Of a DNA stretch of 64,000 nt, positions 41,661 through 51,196 are shown in pieces. Under the pieces are notes generated by a model. It saw nothing but the letters and a program-made list of their open reading frames with translations, was not told the DNA's origin and did not search any database. Source of the DNA: Verrucomicrobiales bacterium (GTDB lineage Bacteria > Verrucomicrobiota > Verrucomicrobiia > Verrucomicrobiales > V1-33); assembly GCA_028293125.1 (NCBI GenBank), contig JAQGPJ010000067.1, positions 1 through 64,000 of the forward strand, written 5' to 3'. Numbering within the stretch: position 1 is the stretch's first letter; each line of letters opens with the position of its first letter. Position numbers and translations under genes: made by a program.

Positions 41661-43571
41661 TCAGCTGCTGGCTTTGATGGCCGCCAGCTCCTCCCAGCGC
41701 AGATACAGCTTTTCAATGGTCCGCCGCTGCGCCTCCATGGCGGCGGCGACTCCGGAGATCTCATGCGCGGAGTGGGCATGGAAATCCGGATCGTTCAGTT
41801 TCGCCTCCTGCACCGCCAGGGTTTCCTCGGCGGTCAGAATGACCCCCTCAATCCCTTCCAGCTCCCGCTCCTCCTTCCAGGACAGGCGGCGGACTTTTTC
41901 CTTGGCCGGAGCGGCTGATGAAGCTGCGGACGGGGCGGGCGCGGAGGCCTGGCTGGCGGCGGCACGGGCGGCGGACCGGCGGGCATTCAGCCGCTCGCGG
42001 TTCTTTTCAAGGTAGTAGCTGTAATTGCCTGTCGTGACCTGCACATGGCCGTCGCCCTCGAAGGCGATGATGCTGTCGCAGACGCGGTCCAGAAAGTAGC
42101 GGTCGTGGCTGACGACCAGCACCACGCCGGGGAAATCCAGCAGCGCCTCCTCCAGCACCCGCAGGGTCTGAAGATCCAGATCGTTGGTCGGCTCGTCCAG
42201 CACGAGGACATTGCCGCCGCGGCAGAGGATCTTGGCCAGCAGCAGGCGGCTGCGCTCGCCTCCGCTCATGACGCTGATCTGCTGGGTGACGCGGTCGTCG
42301 CTGAAAAGAAAGCGCTTCAGGTAGGTGCGCACGTGGAGTTTCTCGCCGCCCCAGGTGATGTAGTCCGTGTTGCCGCCAATCTCCTCCAGCGGGGATTTGG
42401 AGGTGTCGAGCGTCAGGCGCTGCTGGTCCACATAGTTGAACACCGTTTTCTTGCCGATCGCGACTTTCCCCGCCGTCGGCTCCTGCTGGCCCATGAGCAT
42501 GCGCAGCAGGGTGGTTTTGCCCATGCCGTTGCGTCCCACAATGCCGGTGCAGGTGCCGGGATCCAGGCTGATATTCAACCCCGAGAACAGGGTGCGTCCG
42601 GGGATGACGGCGGAAATACCCTCCGTGTTCACGATGATATTGCTCATCGGGGGAGGAGGGGGAATGAGCAGGGACATTTCCTCCTCCTGATCGGGCCCCG
42701 CCTGGCCGGCGACGGCGTAATAGGAGTCCAGCCGACTGCGGCTTTTGGTGGTGCGGGCTTTGACACCGGCCCGCACCCACTCGATCTCACGGCGCAGGAA
42801 GGTCTGCCGCCGGTCCTCGCGGGCTTGGTCCGCCGCCCGCCGCTCCAGCCGGGCAGCCATGTAGGAACTGTAATTGCCCTCGTGAATCCAGATTTTCCCG
42901 GCGTCCAGCTCCGCGATGCGGGTGGCGATGCGGTCGAGGAAGTAGCGGTCGTGGGTGACAAAGAGGCAGGCGTGGGTGGCGGTGGTCAGGTATTCCTCCA
43001 GCCAGCGGATGGATTCCGAGTCCAGATGGTTGGTCGGCTCGTCCAGCAGCAGCAGATCGGGCCGGGAAATGAGGGCCCGTGCCAAGGCCACCCGGCGCTT
43101 TTCACCGCCGGACAGCTGACCCGTGATTTTATCCTCCGGAGGACATCCCAGTTCCGTCAGAGCGGTGCGGATGCGGGAATCCAGATCCCATCCTCCCAGA
43201 TGCTCGATGCGGGACAGAATATCGGCCTCGCTGAAGCCCACGGATCCCGACTTGCCGTTTTCATAAGCTTCGATCAGCTCCAGCACATACCCTGCCCCCT
43301 GGCGGACATTGTCCATGACCGTGGCGCTGTCATCCAGTTCGAACTCCTGCGGCAGGTACCCGGTGACGAGCGCCTGCCTCCGCGAAATGATCCCGCTGTC
43401 GGGCTGCTCAGTGCCGGCCAGAATCCGCAGCAGGCTGCTTTTGCCGCTGCCGTTGCGGCCCACAAAGCCGACTTTTTCACCCTCATTCACCGCCATGGTG
43501 GCTCCATCGAGCACATTGTGGCGGCCAAAGCTGAGGGTCAGATCTTTAATGGACAGGACGGCGGAGGACAT
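41661..43571 (-). CDS. uup: ABC-F ATPase, Uup type
   Basis: A 636-residue protein with two ABC cassettes and no membrane domain. Cassette 1 has VGRNGSGKSSLLRIL, LSGGEKRRVALARAL and LLLLDEPTNHLD. Cassette 2 has VGRNGMGKTTLLRML, MSGGERSRLLLAKIL and LVLDEPTNDLD. The linker holds the usual Arg-rich helix (RETFLRREIEWV-like segment), and the C-terminal extension has the Uup coiled coil (ETLAVQEAKLNDPDF). It acts on ribosomes to prevent or clear stalls. The length and tail match Uup. Confidence 0.93.
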   Translation of the reverse strand: MSSAVLSIKDLTLSFGRHNVLDGATMAVNEGEKVGFVGRNGSGKSSLLRILAGTEQPDSGIISRRQALVTGYLPQEFELDDSATVMDNVRQGAGYVLELIEAYENGKSGSVGFSEADILSRIEHLGGWDLDSRIRTALTELGCPPEDKITGQLSGGEKRRVALARALISRPDLLLLDEPTNHLDSESIRWLEEYLTTATHACLFVTHDRYFLDRIATRIAELDAGKIWIHEGNYSSYMAARLERRAADQAREDRRQTFLRREIEWVRAGVKARTTKSRSRLDSYYAVAGQAGPDQEEEMSLLIPPPPPMSNIIVNTEGISAVIPGRTLFSGLNISLDPGTCTGIVGRNGMGKTTLLRMLMGQQEPTAGKVAIGKKTVFNYVDQQRLTLDTSKSPLEEIGGNTDYITWGGEKLHVRTYLKRFLFSDDRVTQQISVMSGGERSRLLLAKILCRGGNVLVLDEPTNDLDLQTLRVLEEALLDFPGVVLVVSHDRYFLDRVCDSIIAFEGDGHVQVTTGNYSYYLEKNRERLNARRSAARAAASQASAPAPSAASSAAPAKEKVRRLSWKEERELEGIEGVILTAEETLAVQEAKLNDPDFHAHSAHEISGVAAAMEAQRRTIEKLYLRWEELAAIKASS

Positions 43572-43768
43572 GATTCAGGATAACAAAAAAGAGATCCGCG
43601 CCGGGGAATGCCGGCGGGCGGAACCCTTCCGATGCAACTAAAACCGGACGGTTTCAAATGTTCTGAACCGTCGGCGGGAAAAATTAGTCCGGCCCGCACG
43701 GCCCGGGCCGCTGCGGATGCCAGGCGGGGAAGGCGGATCCCTGCGGCCAAACGGCGGCCGGCAATCTG

Positions 43769-44746
43769 TCACCCCGGAAAAGTGACCTCCAGCCAGACCA
43801 CCTCATCCGGCCCGCCCAGCGCATGGCGGGCGGTGCCGCCCAGATTGGCCGGAATGAGCGCCCAGTCACCCGGACGCAGCGCGCCGGTGGCGGTCTCCAG
43901 CCTGCCGGACACCAGACCCAGCATCTGGAAATCCCCGCTTTTGCCCAGATTCAGCGTTTCCCCCGCCGTCGCGGACCGGCGGCGGATCGTGAAGTAGTCA
44001 CAGGTCACCAGCACCCCGCCGCTCTGCGCTTCACCAAGAACAGGATCCGTGTCGGAGAAGTCGATGCAGCGCAGGCTTTCCTCCACGTGCAGCGCGCGCG
44101 GCTTGCCGTCCAGTCCCACGCGGTTCCAGTCAAACACCCGGTAGGTGGTGTCGCTGTTCTGCTGGATTTCAAAAATCAGCAGTCCCGCTCCGATGGCGTG
44201 CAGCCGTCCGCTGGGAATGAAGATGAAATCCCCCTCCTTCACCGGCAGGCAGGGCACGGCGTCCTCCACGGTGCCCTCGCGCAGGGCGTCGGCGAAAGAC
44301 TCGGGGGTCACACCCGGCTTCACGCCCGCATAGAGGCTGGCACCAGGTTCGGCATCCACGATGTACCACATCTCCGTTTTGGGCTCGCCCCCCATGGCGG
44401 CGGCCACGGAGGCCGGCGGATGCACTTGGATGGAGAGCTTGTCGCGGGCATCAAGAATCTTGATCAGCAGCGGAAAGCGCCTGCTGTCCGGGGCATTGGC
44501 TCCGAAAATCTCCTTCCGCCGGGTGGTCCACAGCTCATTCAGGGTCATGCCGGAAAGCGGCCCCCCATGCACCACGCTCTGCTCGTCCGGACGGTCCACC
44601 ACCTCCCAGCTTTCGCCGAAGGGCACCTTGGGATCCGGCAGATGGCGACCATAAAGCGACTCCAGCATCCGCCCCCCCCAGACCCGTTCCATGTAAAGCG
44701 GCTGCAGGCGGATGAGTCCAGTCGGCGGGAGGGGTTTGGAGTTCAT
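43769..44746 (-). CDS. manA: Mannose-6-phosphate isomerase, class I
   Basis: A 325-residue short type-I isomerase. It has VWGGRMLESLYGRHLP near the N-terminus, FGESWEVVDRP, the zinc-site SIQVHPP and EMWYIVD, and PSGRLHAIGAG with the catalytic His. It interconverts fructose-6-phosphate and mannose-6-phosphate, feeding mannose sugars or exopolysaccharide. The short size is typical of this bacterial group. It is followed by the uup gene on the same strand. Confidence 0.9.
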   Translation of the reverse strand: MNSKPLPPTGLIRLQPLYMERVWGGRMLESLYGRHLPDPKVPFGESWEVVDRPDEQSVVHGGPLSGMTLNELWTTRRKEIFGANAPDSRRFPLLIKILDARDKLSIQVHPPASVAAAMGGEPKTEMWYIVDAEPGASLYAGVKPGVTPESFADALREGTVEDAVPCLPVKEGDFIFIPSGRLHAIGAGLLIFEIQQNSDTTYRVFDWNRVGLDGKPRALHVEESLRCIDFSDTDPVLGEAQSGGVLVTCDYFTIRRRSATAGETLNLGKSGDFQMLGLVSGRLETATGALRPGDWALIPANLGGTARHALGGPDEVVWLEVTFPG

Positions 44747-45318
44747 AAGGGGCGGAGATAATTCGGCGCCGCCGCAGTGTCAATACGCCTTCCCTGTCAG
44801 GACAGTGACCGGAAGGCCGCGCGGACCATCCCAACAGGCGGGCATCACGAAAACTTTGGCACAGGCTCTGGCGGCTGGCGGCCTTTGAAGCTGACTCTGG
44901 AGCCGCTGGCGGAGCCCACCAGTCTGAATGATCCCGAATGCGCCTCAAACTGGCTGCCCCCCCCCCGGCGGGACTGCCCTCCCCCAGGTTTCTTAACTGC
45001 TGGATCAATCCATTGTAGGGAACTGCCTGAAAACCACTTTGGCGGGAATTCCCGCGCACGCTTTCCGCAGGACACTGTGATGACGGCATCCCGGCCCACG
45101 CACTTCCGGGCAAGAGACCGGCACTCTGACCGCAGCCCCTGACAACACCGTGCTGACCAGTGCGCGCATTGCCCGGCCTGCGCCTGGGAGGACACGCCGG
45201 GCGGAGAAGTCAGACATCCGCGGCAAAGCCGGGGGCTTGAATCCCGCCCAAACGGACACAATAATGTATTTTATTGTGTCAGAAACCCCTTGCGCTCGCC
45301 TTCTCAGCTTGGCGGCCA
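44747..45318. other. Intergenic stretch between manA and an unknown gene
   Basis: No convincing coding or RNA gene is seen in these 572 bases. Both strands have short open frames without family features. The part near 44,960 is a run of C that may cause sequencing error. Confidence 0.5.
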
Positions 45319-45807
45319 TCATTTGCTGTGCTTAACGGCGAAGGCCAGCATCTCAGCATCGAAGGCCGGCACATCCACCCACTCACAGGAATAGTCGTTC
45401 ACCTTGTCTCCCTGAAGGAAAGCGATTTTCAGTGAGCCTAAATTCCTCGTGGCTGCATCCTCGGTGAACTTGATCCGCTTGTCCTCATCCACCGGCAGGC
45501 TGTCTGTGTAAAATCGAATGGTGATTCGATCACCCAGGCTGTGATTGCCCTTTACGCACTGAACCACAGTGGCCCGGAGCACCACCTCAGCAAAAGGCGG
45601 CTTAACCAGATCGAGCGACGTCTGGTAGATGCAAATCAGAAGCACCTGTGCGGCCTCTCTGATCGTTTCCCGAAAACGGTCGTCATCCCCCAAAAACTTC
45701 CAGCGCGGCGAGGCGTCCGTGGCAGCTGCCAAGTCCTTCGCCACAGCAGTATTCCCACAAAATATCGGGGCTCCTGAAATCAATTTGATGACATCCCGGC
45801 GCATCAT
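45319..45807 (-). CDS. Unknown protein with a possible export signal
   Basis: A 162-residue protein from ATG 45,807 (MMRRDVIKLISGAPIFCG...). The RR plus hydrophobic stretch at the N-terminus could be a weak signal sequence. The body has charged segments (WKFLGDDDRFRETIREAAQ, GDRITIRFYTDSLPVDED) and a predicted beta domain. I do not recognise the family. An upstream in-frame start at 45,888 would hide the signal. Confidence 0.55.
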   Translation of the reverse strand: MMRRDVIKLISGAPIFCGNTAVAKDLAAATDASPRWKFLGDDDRFRETIREAAQVLLICIYQTSLDLVKPPFAEVVLRATVVQCVKGNHSLGDRITIRFYTDSLPVDEDKRIKFTEDAATRNLGSLKIAFLQGDKVNDYSCEWVDVPAFDAEMLAFAVKHSK

Positions 45808-46089
45808 GGCGGCAAACGGCTTGGGTGAACCGTGTGCTGTGCGGCAGCCACGGAAAAAGGCGGCAGCCGCCTTTTTAGAGGCTGTCACGGAAGGATTCCG
45901 GAGTCAATTTGCTTTTATGCCAGGCTGAGTGCCCCGGCGCATGGTGGCGCGTTCCCAGTTGTGGTGTCCGTCCCTGATTCCTCCTCTGTGCTTCGAAAAA
46001 TCAATGCAACCTGTTGGGACAATCGGGTTTTCCCACTCAAAATCACCCGCAGGACAGTCGGCGGTTGCCATCAACACCTTGTTCGGCGG

Positions 46090-46551
46090 TTATTTGTTAA
46101 GGCTGAGCTCCCTGGTGATCTTTGGCCTGCTGAGTGCCCACACGCTCGACCCAAGTACAACTAACCCAAAGCAGATTGGGAGAGATGCAGGAAACAACAC
46201 CTGCCGACCTTCCTCGGAGGCCCTGTGCGTGTAGACACCGAGAAACACGAACCAGAGCATCAGGGCAACTGAGAGAGACTGAAGTATCCACCTTCCGGAA
46301 TTCCGCTTCCGCATCAGCGCGAATCCGCCGATACTGAGAAAAATTCCGACCAGGAACTGAATCGGACCTATTGTGAGAGCATTCTTAGAAATGAAGTCAA
46401 AAGGGGCTGGCAGGGAGCTTAGGTCAATGCTCAAAGCGCCCTGTGAGAGCGCCAAAGCAGCTGCGATCGCGACAATTCCGCCGAGCGCCACAAGGAGCCC
46501 CCACACGAGCCAGAGCCTTCCAAGATATGAAGTGGTAATAGATGGTTTCAT
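46090..46551 (-). CDS. Unknown four-helix membrane protein
   Basis: A 153-residue protein from ATG 46,551 (MKPSITTSYLGRLWLVWG). It has four hydrophobic stretches (LWLVWGLLVALGGIVAIA, IGPIQFLVGIFLSIGGFA, SLSVALMLWFVFLGVY, LPICFGLVVLGSSVWAL). It looks like a small inner-membrane protein; no function is known. An earlier start at 46,662 gives an unlikely leader. Confidence 0.6.
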   Translation of the reverse strand: MKPSITTSYLGRLWLVWGLLVALGGIVAIAAALALSQGALSIDLSSLPAPFDFISKNALTIGPIQFLVGIFLSIGGFALMRKRNSGRWILQSLSVALMLWFVFLGVYTHRASEEGRQVLFPASLPICFGLVVLGSSVWALSRPKITRELSLNK

Positions 46552-47025
46552 TGGCCGAATGATCAAGCTGTGCCGACCGCCGGGGCGGGGGTGAGCGAGG
46601 ACATAATGATGGGCTTGAGTCATGGAAAATCCAGGGGTACTGTTGGGAACATGCAGATTCATGGAAAACTTGTGGAATCTGGCGTCGATTTATCCGCAGT
46701 GGCCTGCCGGACCTAGAGTGGACAAGAAAAACACTTCCATTCGATAAAAAAACCGTCTGTGGGTATTTCCGACCGGTGCCATTCAGGAACACGTCAATGT
46801 TGCTCCTGTTGTCCGGAAAAAAGCAGGAAGCGGGACTCTTCTGCCGGTTAGATCAGCCGACCCAATAATAGATCTTATTGGACTGGATCACAGGACACAT
46901 CGGAAACCGGGATATTATTGCATTTTGTGAAGAGGGGCTTGTTTTCCTGCTCTGCCGAACTCCATAGTTTCAATGGAGGCGCTGGGTGCCCCTCAAAAAC
47001 CGAAGTTGGCCGCCATCAACAAGCA
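46552..47025. other. Intergenic stretch before the large secreted gene's end
   Basis: I see no gene of clear support in these 474 bases. The GC content is lower than in the flanks, and it probably contains the promoter of the membrane gene on the minus strand. Confidence 0.45.
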
Positions 47026-49896
47026 TCAGGGAACAGGAGCCGCTTTCAGACGCAGAAAGCCTCTGGGGCTGCCGGGTGCGGCGGGGCTCTCCACACGGTA
47101 CTGACCGGCCGCGGGCGAAGAGGCCGGGACATCCGTCCAAGTGCCGAGATCCGTGGAGAACTGCCCGGTGATCTCCGAGCCTGCCGGGCCCAGATCTTTG
47201 TTTTCAACCGACTGGCCGAAATCAAGGCGCAGCGCGGAGCCCGTCCAGGAGAAAACCGGGAGCCGCTGGCTGCCGCCTCCTGCATTGGAGGAATCAGCGG
47301 GATTGGTTCCAAAATAAAACTCCAGCAGGTTGGGGATGCCGTCGCCGTCGGGATCGACATTGATGGCGGTGGCGGTGCGCCGGGCATTGCCGGTGATGGA
47401 GGAGAAGTCCTGGGCGTCCATCCAGTTGGACTCCGCGGATTCCTCACCGCCGTGGGCGACGGTGAAACGGAACGGCAGACCCACCGGATAGGTTCCAAAA
47501 ACCGGACTGAAATCCAGTGTATTGCCCACCGTGTCCGTTGGTCCCACCACGATGTAATAATCGCCATTGGACGTCAGCCGGTCAATCAGCAGCTCCCACC
47601 GGTAAACACCGCTTTGGGAGGTGCCGGAAATTCGGGACTGCACCAGCTCCGGATACCGCGTGCGGGCACCGTCATCGATTCCCATGGATATCACGGCCAG
47701 GCGGTTTTCATCCTCAATGGCCACCGTGCCCGTCAGCAGAAAGCTGCCGGCGGCCAGGCTGACAGCGGTGGTGTCAAAAGTGAAGCCGCGGATCTGCGGA
47801 GGCAGCCGGTCGGGATCGGTGTTCTGGATGGTCAGGGACTGGGCAGCCCCGGCGGGCAACGGGTCAGCGGCGGGGTTGGCAAATCCGTAGTCGCGCCCGC
47901 GCACGCTGTTCAACAGCGTCACCGTGGGGCGCAGGACCTGGGCTTTGAATCCTTTGGGCACAGTCAGGGTTCCCTTCCAGGAGGTGCCGTCGTGGACCAA
48001 GCCGGGCACATTCAAGGCCGCAGGCGCGCCCAGGGGATCGGTCAGTGTCAGGGAAATGTCCTGGGCCGGCAGCACTCCGGAAGCCTGGGCGCTGATGGCC
48101 ACCATGACATCTCCGGTGGAGACATCCACGGCGGCGGGCGTCATGGTGAATGCCGTCAGTGCCGGAGCCGGTGTGATGGTGCCGGTGTTGACCACGGTCA
48201 GCCCGGTCACGGATCCCGGCAGGGCCGCACCGCCGCGGCCGCCATAGGCCGCCAGGCCATCGGCGAATCCGCTGGAAACCCCCAGCACGTCCACGATGAC
48301 GGGGTAGAATCCCGCCGGCAGTCCCGCTGGAAGCGTGAAGGTGAAACGGTAAGTGGTGCCGGAGACAAACACAGCGGGGGCATTCATGCCCCGCAGCAGC
48401 CGCAGGGTGTTGGTGCCGCCCCAGGCCGGCACGGACTTCGGGAACTCGAAGGAGAGCAACAGATCGGAGGGGTTGTCCAGCAGGTCGGAGAGCGTCAGAT
48501 CGCAGGTGATTTCAACAGCGGCGGAGGTGACATCCACCGTGGGCTTGGAAAGGGAGAATGACAGAATCCGGAACGGCTGAAGGTCGGAGTCCACCGGATT
48601 GATGGTGAGGGCGAAGGTGTCCCACACCGCATAGGCGCTGCCTACTTGGATCTGATACACCGTTCCGGCGGTGACGGGGATCACCACCCGGCTGTCGTAG
48701 TTGTTCGTGGAAGCGTCGATGTCATCGTCGAAAGCCAGCGGGGAGAGGCTTTCGAGCGAGCTCCCGGTGTAAACACTGAGGAAGGTGTCGTGATTCACGG
48801 CCCCGGTGGTCCTCACCTCCACGGCTCCGGAGGCGGGTGCGGTCCAGGAGTACCAGACCGTGGAGGTCAGGCTTTCCACCGGCAGTTTCTCTCCGGGCTC
48901 GGTGGTGGCCCTGACCGTGGTGCCGTCCTCGCGGCTCACCGTCGCGCCGCTGCCCAGATTCACACGGTTGGCGAAACTGTCATTGGCCGGCGATGAAGGC
49001 GTTTCCATCGACTCCACATTGAGCGTGAAGAAGCGGGTGGCGGCCCCATTTTGGAAAACTTGGAAGTAATAAACGGTGCCGGGAGTGACGCGGAAAAAGG
49101 ACTCCGGATACCCAAGATCCAGAAACCGTGGCTCCACCCGGGTGAGACCGGTCAGGGCAGTGCCCGTGTAAAGGTTCACCCCGCAGGAGGCACCCACATC
49201 CTCCACGTAAACGTCCAGCCAGTCGGTTCCGGCGGGAGCCGTCCAGCGGTACCAGACGGTGCCGCGCGCGCCGCCGCGATAGGCGCCGGGCTCGCGCTCC
49301 TCCACGGTGGCATCCCGGAAATTGCCGGAGACGGAAAGCGGCAGCGGGGCGCTCAGGACCGTGGCGGCGGCGAAGGAGTCATTCTCCGGCGGCACCGGGG
49401 CACCGGTGTCCGCCAGGGACAGCTGGAACGCGCCCGGCGTGTTGGACTGCTCCGCCACATGAATATAATAGGTGGTTCCAGCCACCGCCTGAAACCGCAC
49501 ACTGAAATCCTCCGAGGGATCGATGGAGACAAGTTTGAGGGACCCGGGGGAGGATCCGGTGAGCACCCCCACCGCCGGACTGTTGCTGATGGTGGTTTCC
49601 GTGGAGGACACCAGCACCCGTTTCCAGCCGGATGCCGGCGCGGTCCATCGGTACCACACCGATCCAAGGGTGTAGTTGTAAATCGGCTCGTCCGCCTCGC
49701 GGGTGGAGTCCACCGTGGTACTTGGAACGGGTGCGGAGATGGCGGGATCCAGCACTACGGCGGAGGCGAAGGGGTCATTGACCGGCGGCGCAGCCACCGC
49801 CCGTGGCACCATTATGGCAGCCGCCAGACAGGCTGCACTGAGCAGGAATGGCCGCAGAATGCTGGCAAAGGCGTGTGAACCGGGGTTGGACTTCAT
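47026..49896 (-). CDS. Secreted protein with three pre-peptidase-like repeats
   Basis: A 956-residue protein from ATG 49,896 (signal MKSNPGSHAFASILRPFLLSAACLAAAI). Three repeats follow (about 35-400), each opening PP.ND.FA.A..L and holding SVWYRWTAPASG-type strands, like bacterial pre-peptidase C-terminal beta-sandwiches. The rest is beta-rich. It ends in a stretch DPDGDGIPNLLEFYFGTNP and a C-terminal domain with STDLGTWTDVPA, a common tail of exported proteins in this group. The role is unknown; surface binding would fit. Confidence 0.8.
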   Translation of the reverse strand: MKSNPGSHAFASILRPFLLSAACLAAAIMVPRAVAAPPVNDPFASAVVLDPAISAPVPSTTVDSTREADEPIYNYTLGSVWYRWTAPASGWKRVLVSSTETTISNSPAVGVLTGSSPGSLKLVSIDPSEDFSVRFQAVAGTTYYIHVAEQSNTPGAFQLSLADTGAPVPPENDSFAAATVLSAPLPLSVSGNFRDATVEEREPGAYRGGARGTVWYRWTAPAGTDWLDVYVEDVGASCGVNLYTGTALTGLTRVEPRFLDLGYPESFFRVTPGTVYYFQVFQNGAATRFFTLNVESMETPSSPANDSFANRVNLGSGATVSREDGTTVRATTEPGEKLPVESLTSTVWYSWTAPASGAVEVRTTGAVNHDTFLSVYTGSSLESLSPLAFDDDIDASTNNYDSRVVIPVTAGTVYQIQVGSAYAVWDTFALTINPVDSDLQPFRILSFSLSKPTVDVTSAAVEITCDLTLSDLLDNPSDLLLSFEFPKSVPAWGGTNTLRLLRGMNAPAVFVSGTTYRFTFTLPAGLPAGFYPVIVDVLGVSSGFADGLAAYGGRGGAALPGSVTGLTVVNTGTITPAPALTAFTMTPAAVDVSTGDVMVAISAQASGVLPAQDISLTLTDPLGAPAALNVPGLVHDGTSWKGTLTVPKGFKAQVLRPTVTLLNSVRGRDYGFANPAADPLPAGAAQSLTIQNTDPDRLPPQIRGFTFDTTAVSLAAGSFLLTGTVAIEDENRLAVISMGIDDGARTRYPELVQSRISGTSQSGVYRWELLIDRLTSNGDYYIVVGPTDTVGNTLDFSPVFGTYPVGLPFRFTVAHGGEESAESNWMDAQDFSSITGNARRTATAINVDPDGDGIPNLLEFYFGTNPADSSNAGGGSQRLPVFSWTGSALRLDFGQSVENKDLGPAGSEITGQFSTDLGTWTDVPASSPAAGQYRVESPAAPGSPRGFLRLKAAPVP

Positions 49897-50069
49897 CGGC
49901 GGACTTGTGCGGGGCAAGGGGGGAAAGTGAAACCGCTCCAGCGTTTTCTGAACCCTCCGCAACTATACGCCAAAACCATGCGCCGGGAAGCACTTCCCGC
50001 TTCCCTGCCCTTATTCCTTTTCCGGCCCTGCCCCGCCCTGCCCTCTCCCGCTGCGGAAGCCACGGCGGC

Positions 50070-51071
50070 TTATTTTCCAAGCTTCGGAGCGGAGCCGTCC
50101 CTGGCCTGCGCCGCCCTCGCCAGTCCACGGGCTTCATCGTCCAAAACCGCCGCTTTGGCCTGTGCCTCGGCCAAGGGCAGCCCGGGGGCCATGCCTGGAC
50201 GCAGATGGCCGACCCCGCTGAGCCACGCGGCACTGAGCAGGGACTGCTTCCGCCGCACCGCGGCCAGGATGCCCTCCCCGCCTGCGGTATCCGGCGTGCC
50301 GTCGGCTTTGATCCTCAATCCCCAGGCGTCAATCACCGGACGGGCCATGATCACGTGGCCTTCGGCACCGGCGTGGACCCCGTCCCCGGCAAGAGTAAAC
50401 TGCGGGTCCTTCACTCTCCTTTCCGCCAGCGCGGCATTCATGGGACCGTGAATATCCAAAACCTCCCATCCGTCAGCCCTTTTGCCCAGCAGCCAGGCAC
50501 TGTACTGATCCAGCACCGTGTTGTATCCCTGCCAGGGCCGGGGATACTCCACCAATCCGTCAGGCAGCACCTGATCCCGGATCGGCAGCGGGTCAAACAC
50601 TGGGGGCGTCAAATGAATGATGCGGGCGCCGGCGGCGGCTGCTTTGGCGTGGAGCTTTATCATTCCGTCCTGAAAAGCCTTGGTCCGGGTGGCATCCGGA
50701 GGATAATAGATCCCATCATTCATGCCATAGCAGGCCAGCACCAGCTGGGGTTTGGTTTTGGCCAGCACCCGGTCCAGCCGCTCATGGAGATCAGGCCGGG
50801 GAAACTGCCCGCCGGCGTGGCCTTTCTCGCTGAGGCCGGAGACGGTCTCACTGGCCAGACCCAGGGGGATGATTTCGCGGACCACGTCCGGCTGCGCGGC
50901 GATCAGCGCCGCCTCGATGATCTGCACGTAGCCTCCGGCCTGGGTGATGCTGTCGCCCAGAAAGACGATGCGCTTCTCCGGCGGCGGTTCGCCGGCCGGC
51001 AGGACGGAGGCGGTGAAAAGGCACGCAAGGATTGGCAAAAGCCACCGGCCGGAGCGGAAGGGAAAAGGCAT
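50070..51071 (-). CDS. Secreted SGNH/GDSL hydrolase
   Basis: A 333-residue protein from ATG 51,071 with a signal peptide (PFRSGRWLLPILACLFTASV). The nucleophile block IVFLGDSITQAGGY, the Gly block (IPLGLASETVSGLS), the Asn block CYGMNDG and the D-x-x-H block LAGDGVHAGAEGH identify the SGNH superfamily. It probably deacylates a cell-wall or polysaccharide ester in the periplasm. It is divergent with hen1, about 125 bases apart, so they may share a promoter region. Confidence 0.85.
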   Translation of the reverse strand: MPFPFRSGRWLLPILACLFTASVLPAGEPPPEKRIVFLGDSITQAGGYVQIIEAALIAAQPDVVREIIPLGLASETVSGLSEKGHAGGQFPRPDLHERLDRVLAKTKPQLVLACYGMNDGIYYPPDATRTKAFQDGMIKLHAKAAAAGARIIHLTPPVFDPLPIRDQVLPDGLVEYPRPWQGYNTVLDQYSAWLLGKRADGWEVLDIHGPMNAALAERRVKDPQFTLAGDGVHAGAEGHVIMARPVIDAWGLRIKADGTPDTAGGEGILAAVRRKQSLLSAAWLSGVGHLRPGMAPGLPLAEAQAKAAVLDDEARGLARAAQARDGSAPKLGK

Positions 51072-51196
51072 GACTGGAACACGCTCCGGCGGCGGCCCGC
51101 ATTTCATGGCATCGCGCGGCTCCTTCATCCTGGCACGCCCCTGAAAATAAAACATGCGCCGCGGCATCAGGCATGTTAGCGTTCCGCCCCCCTTTT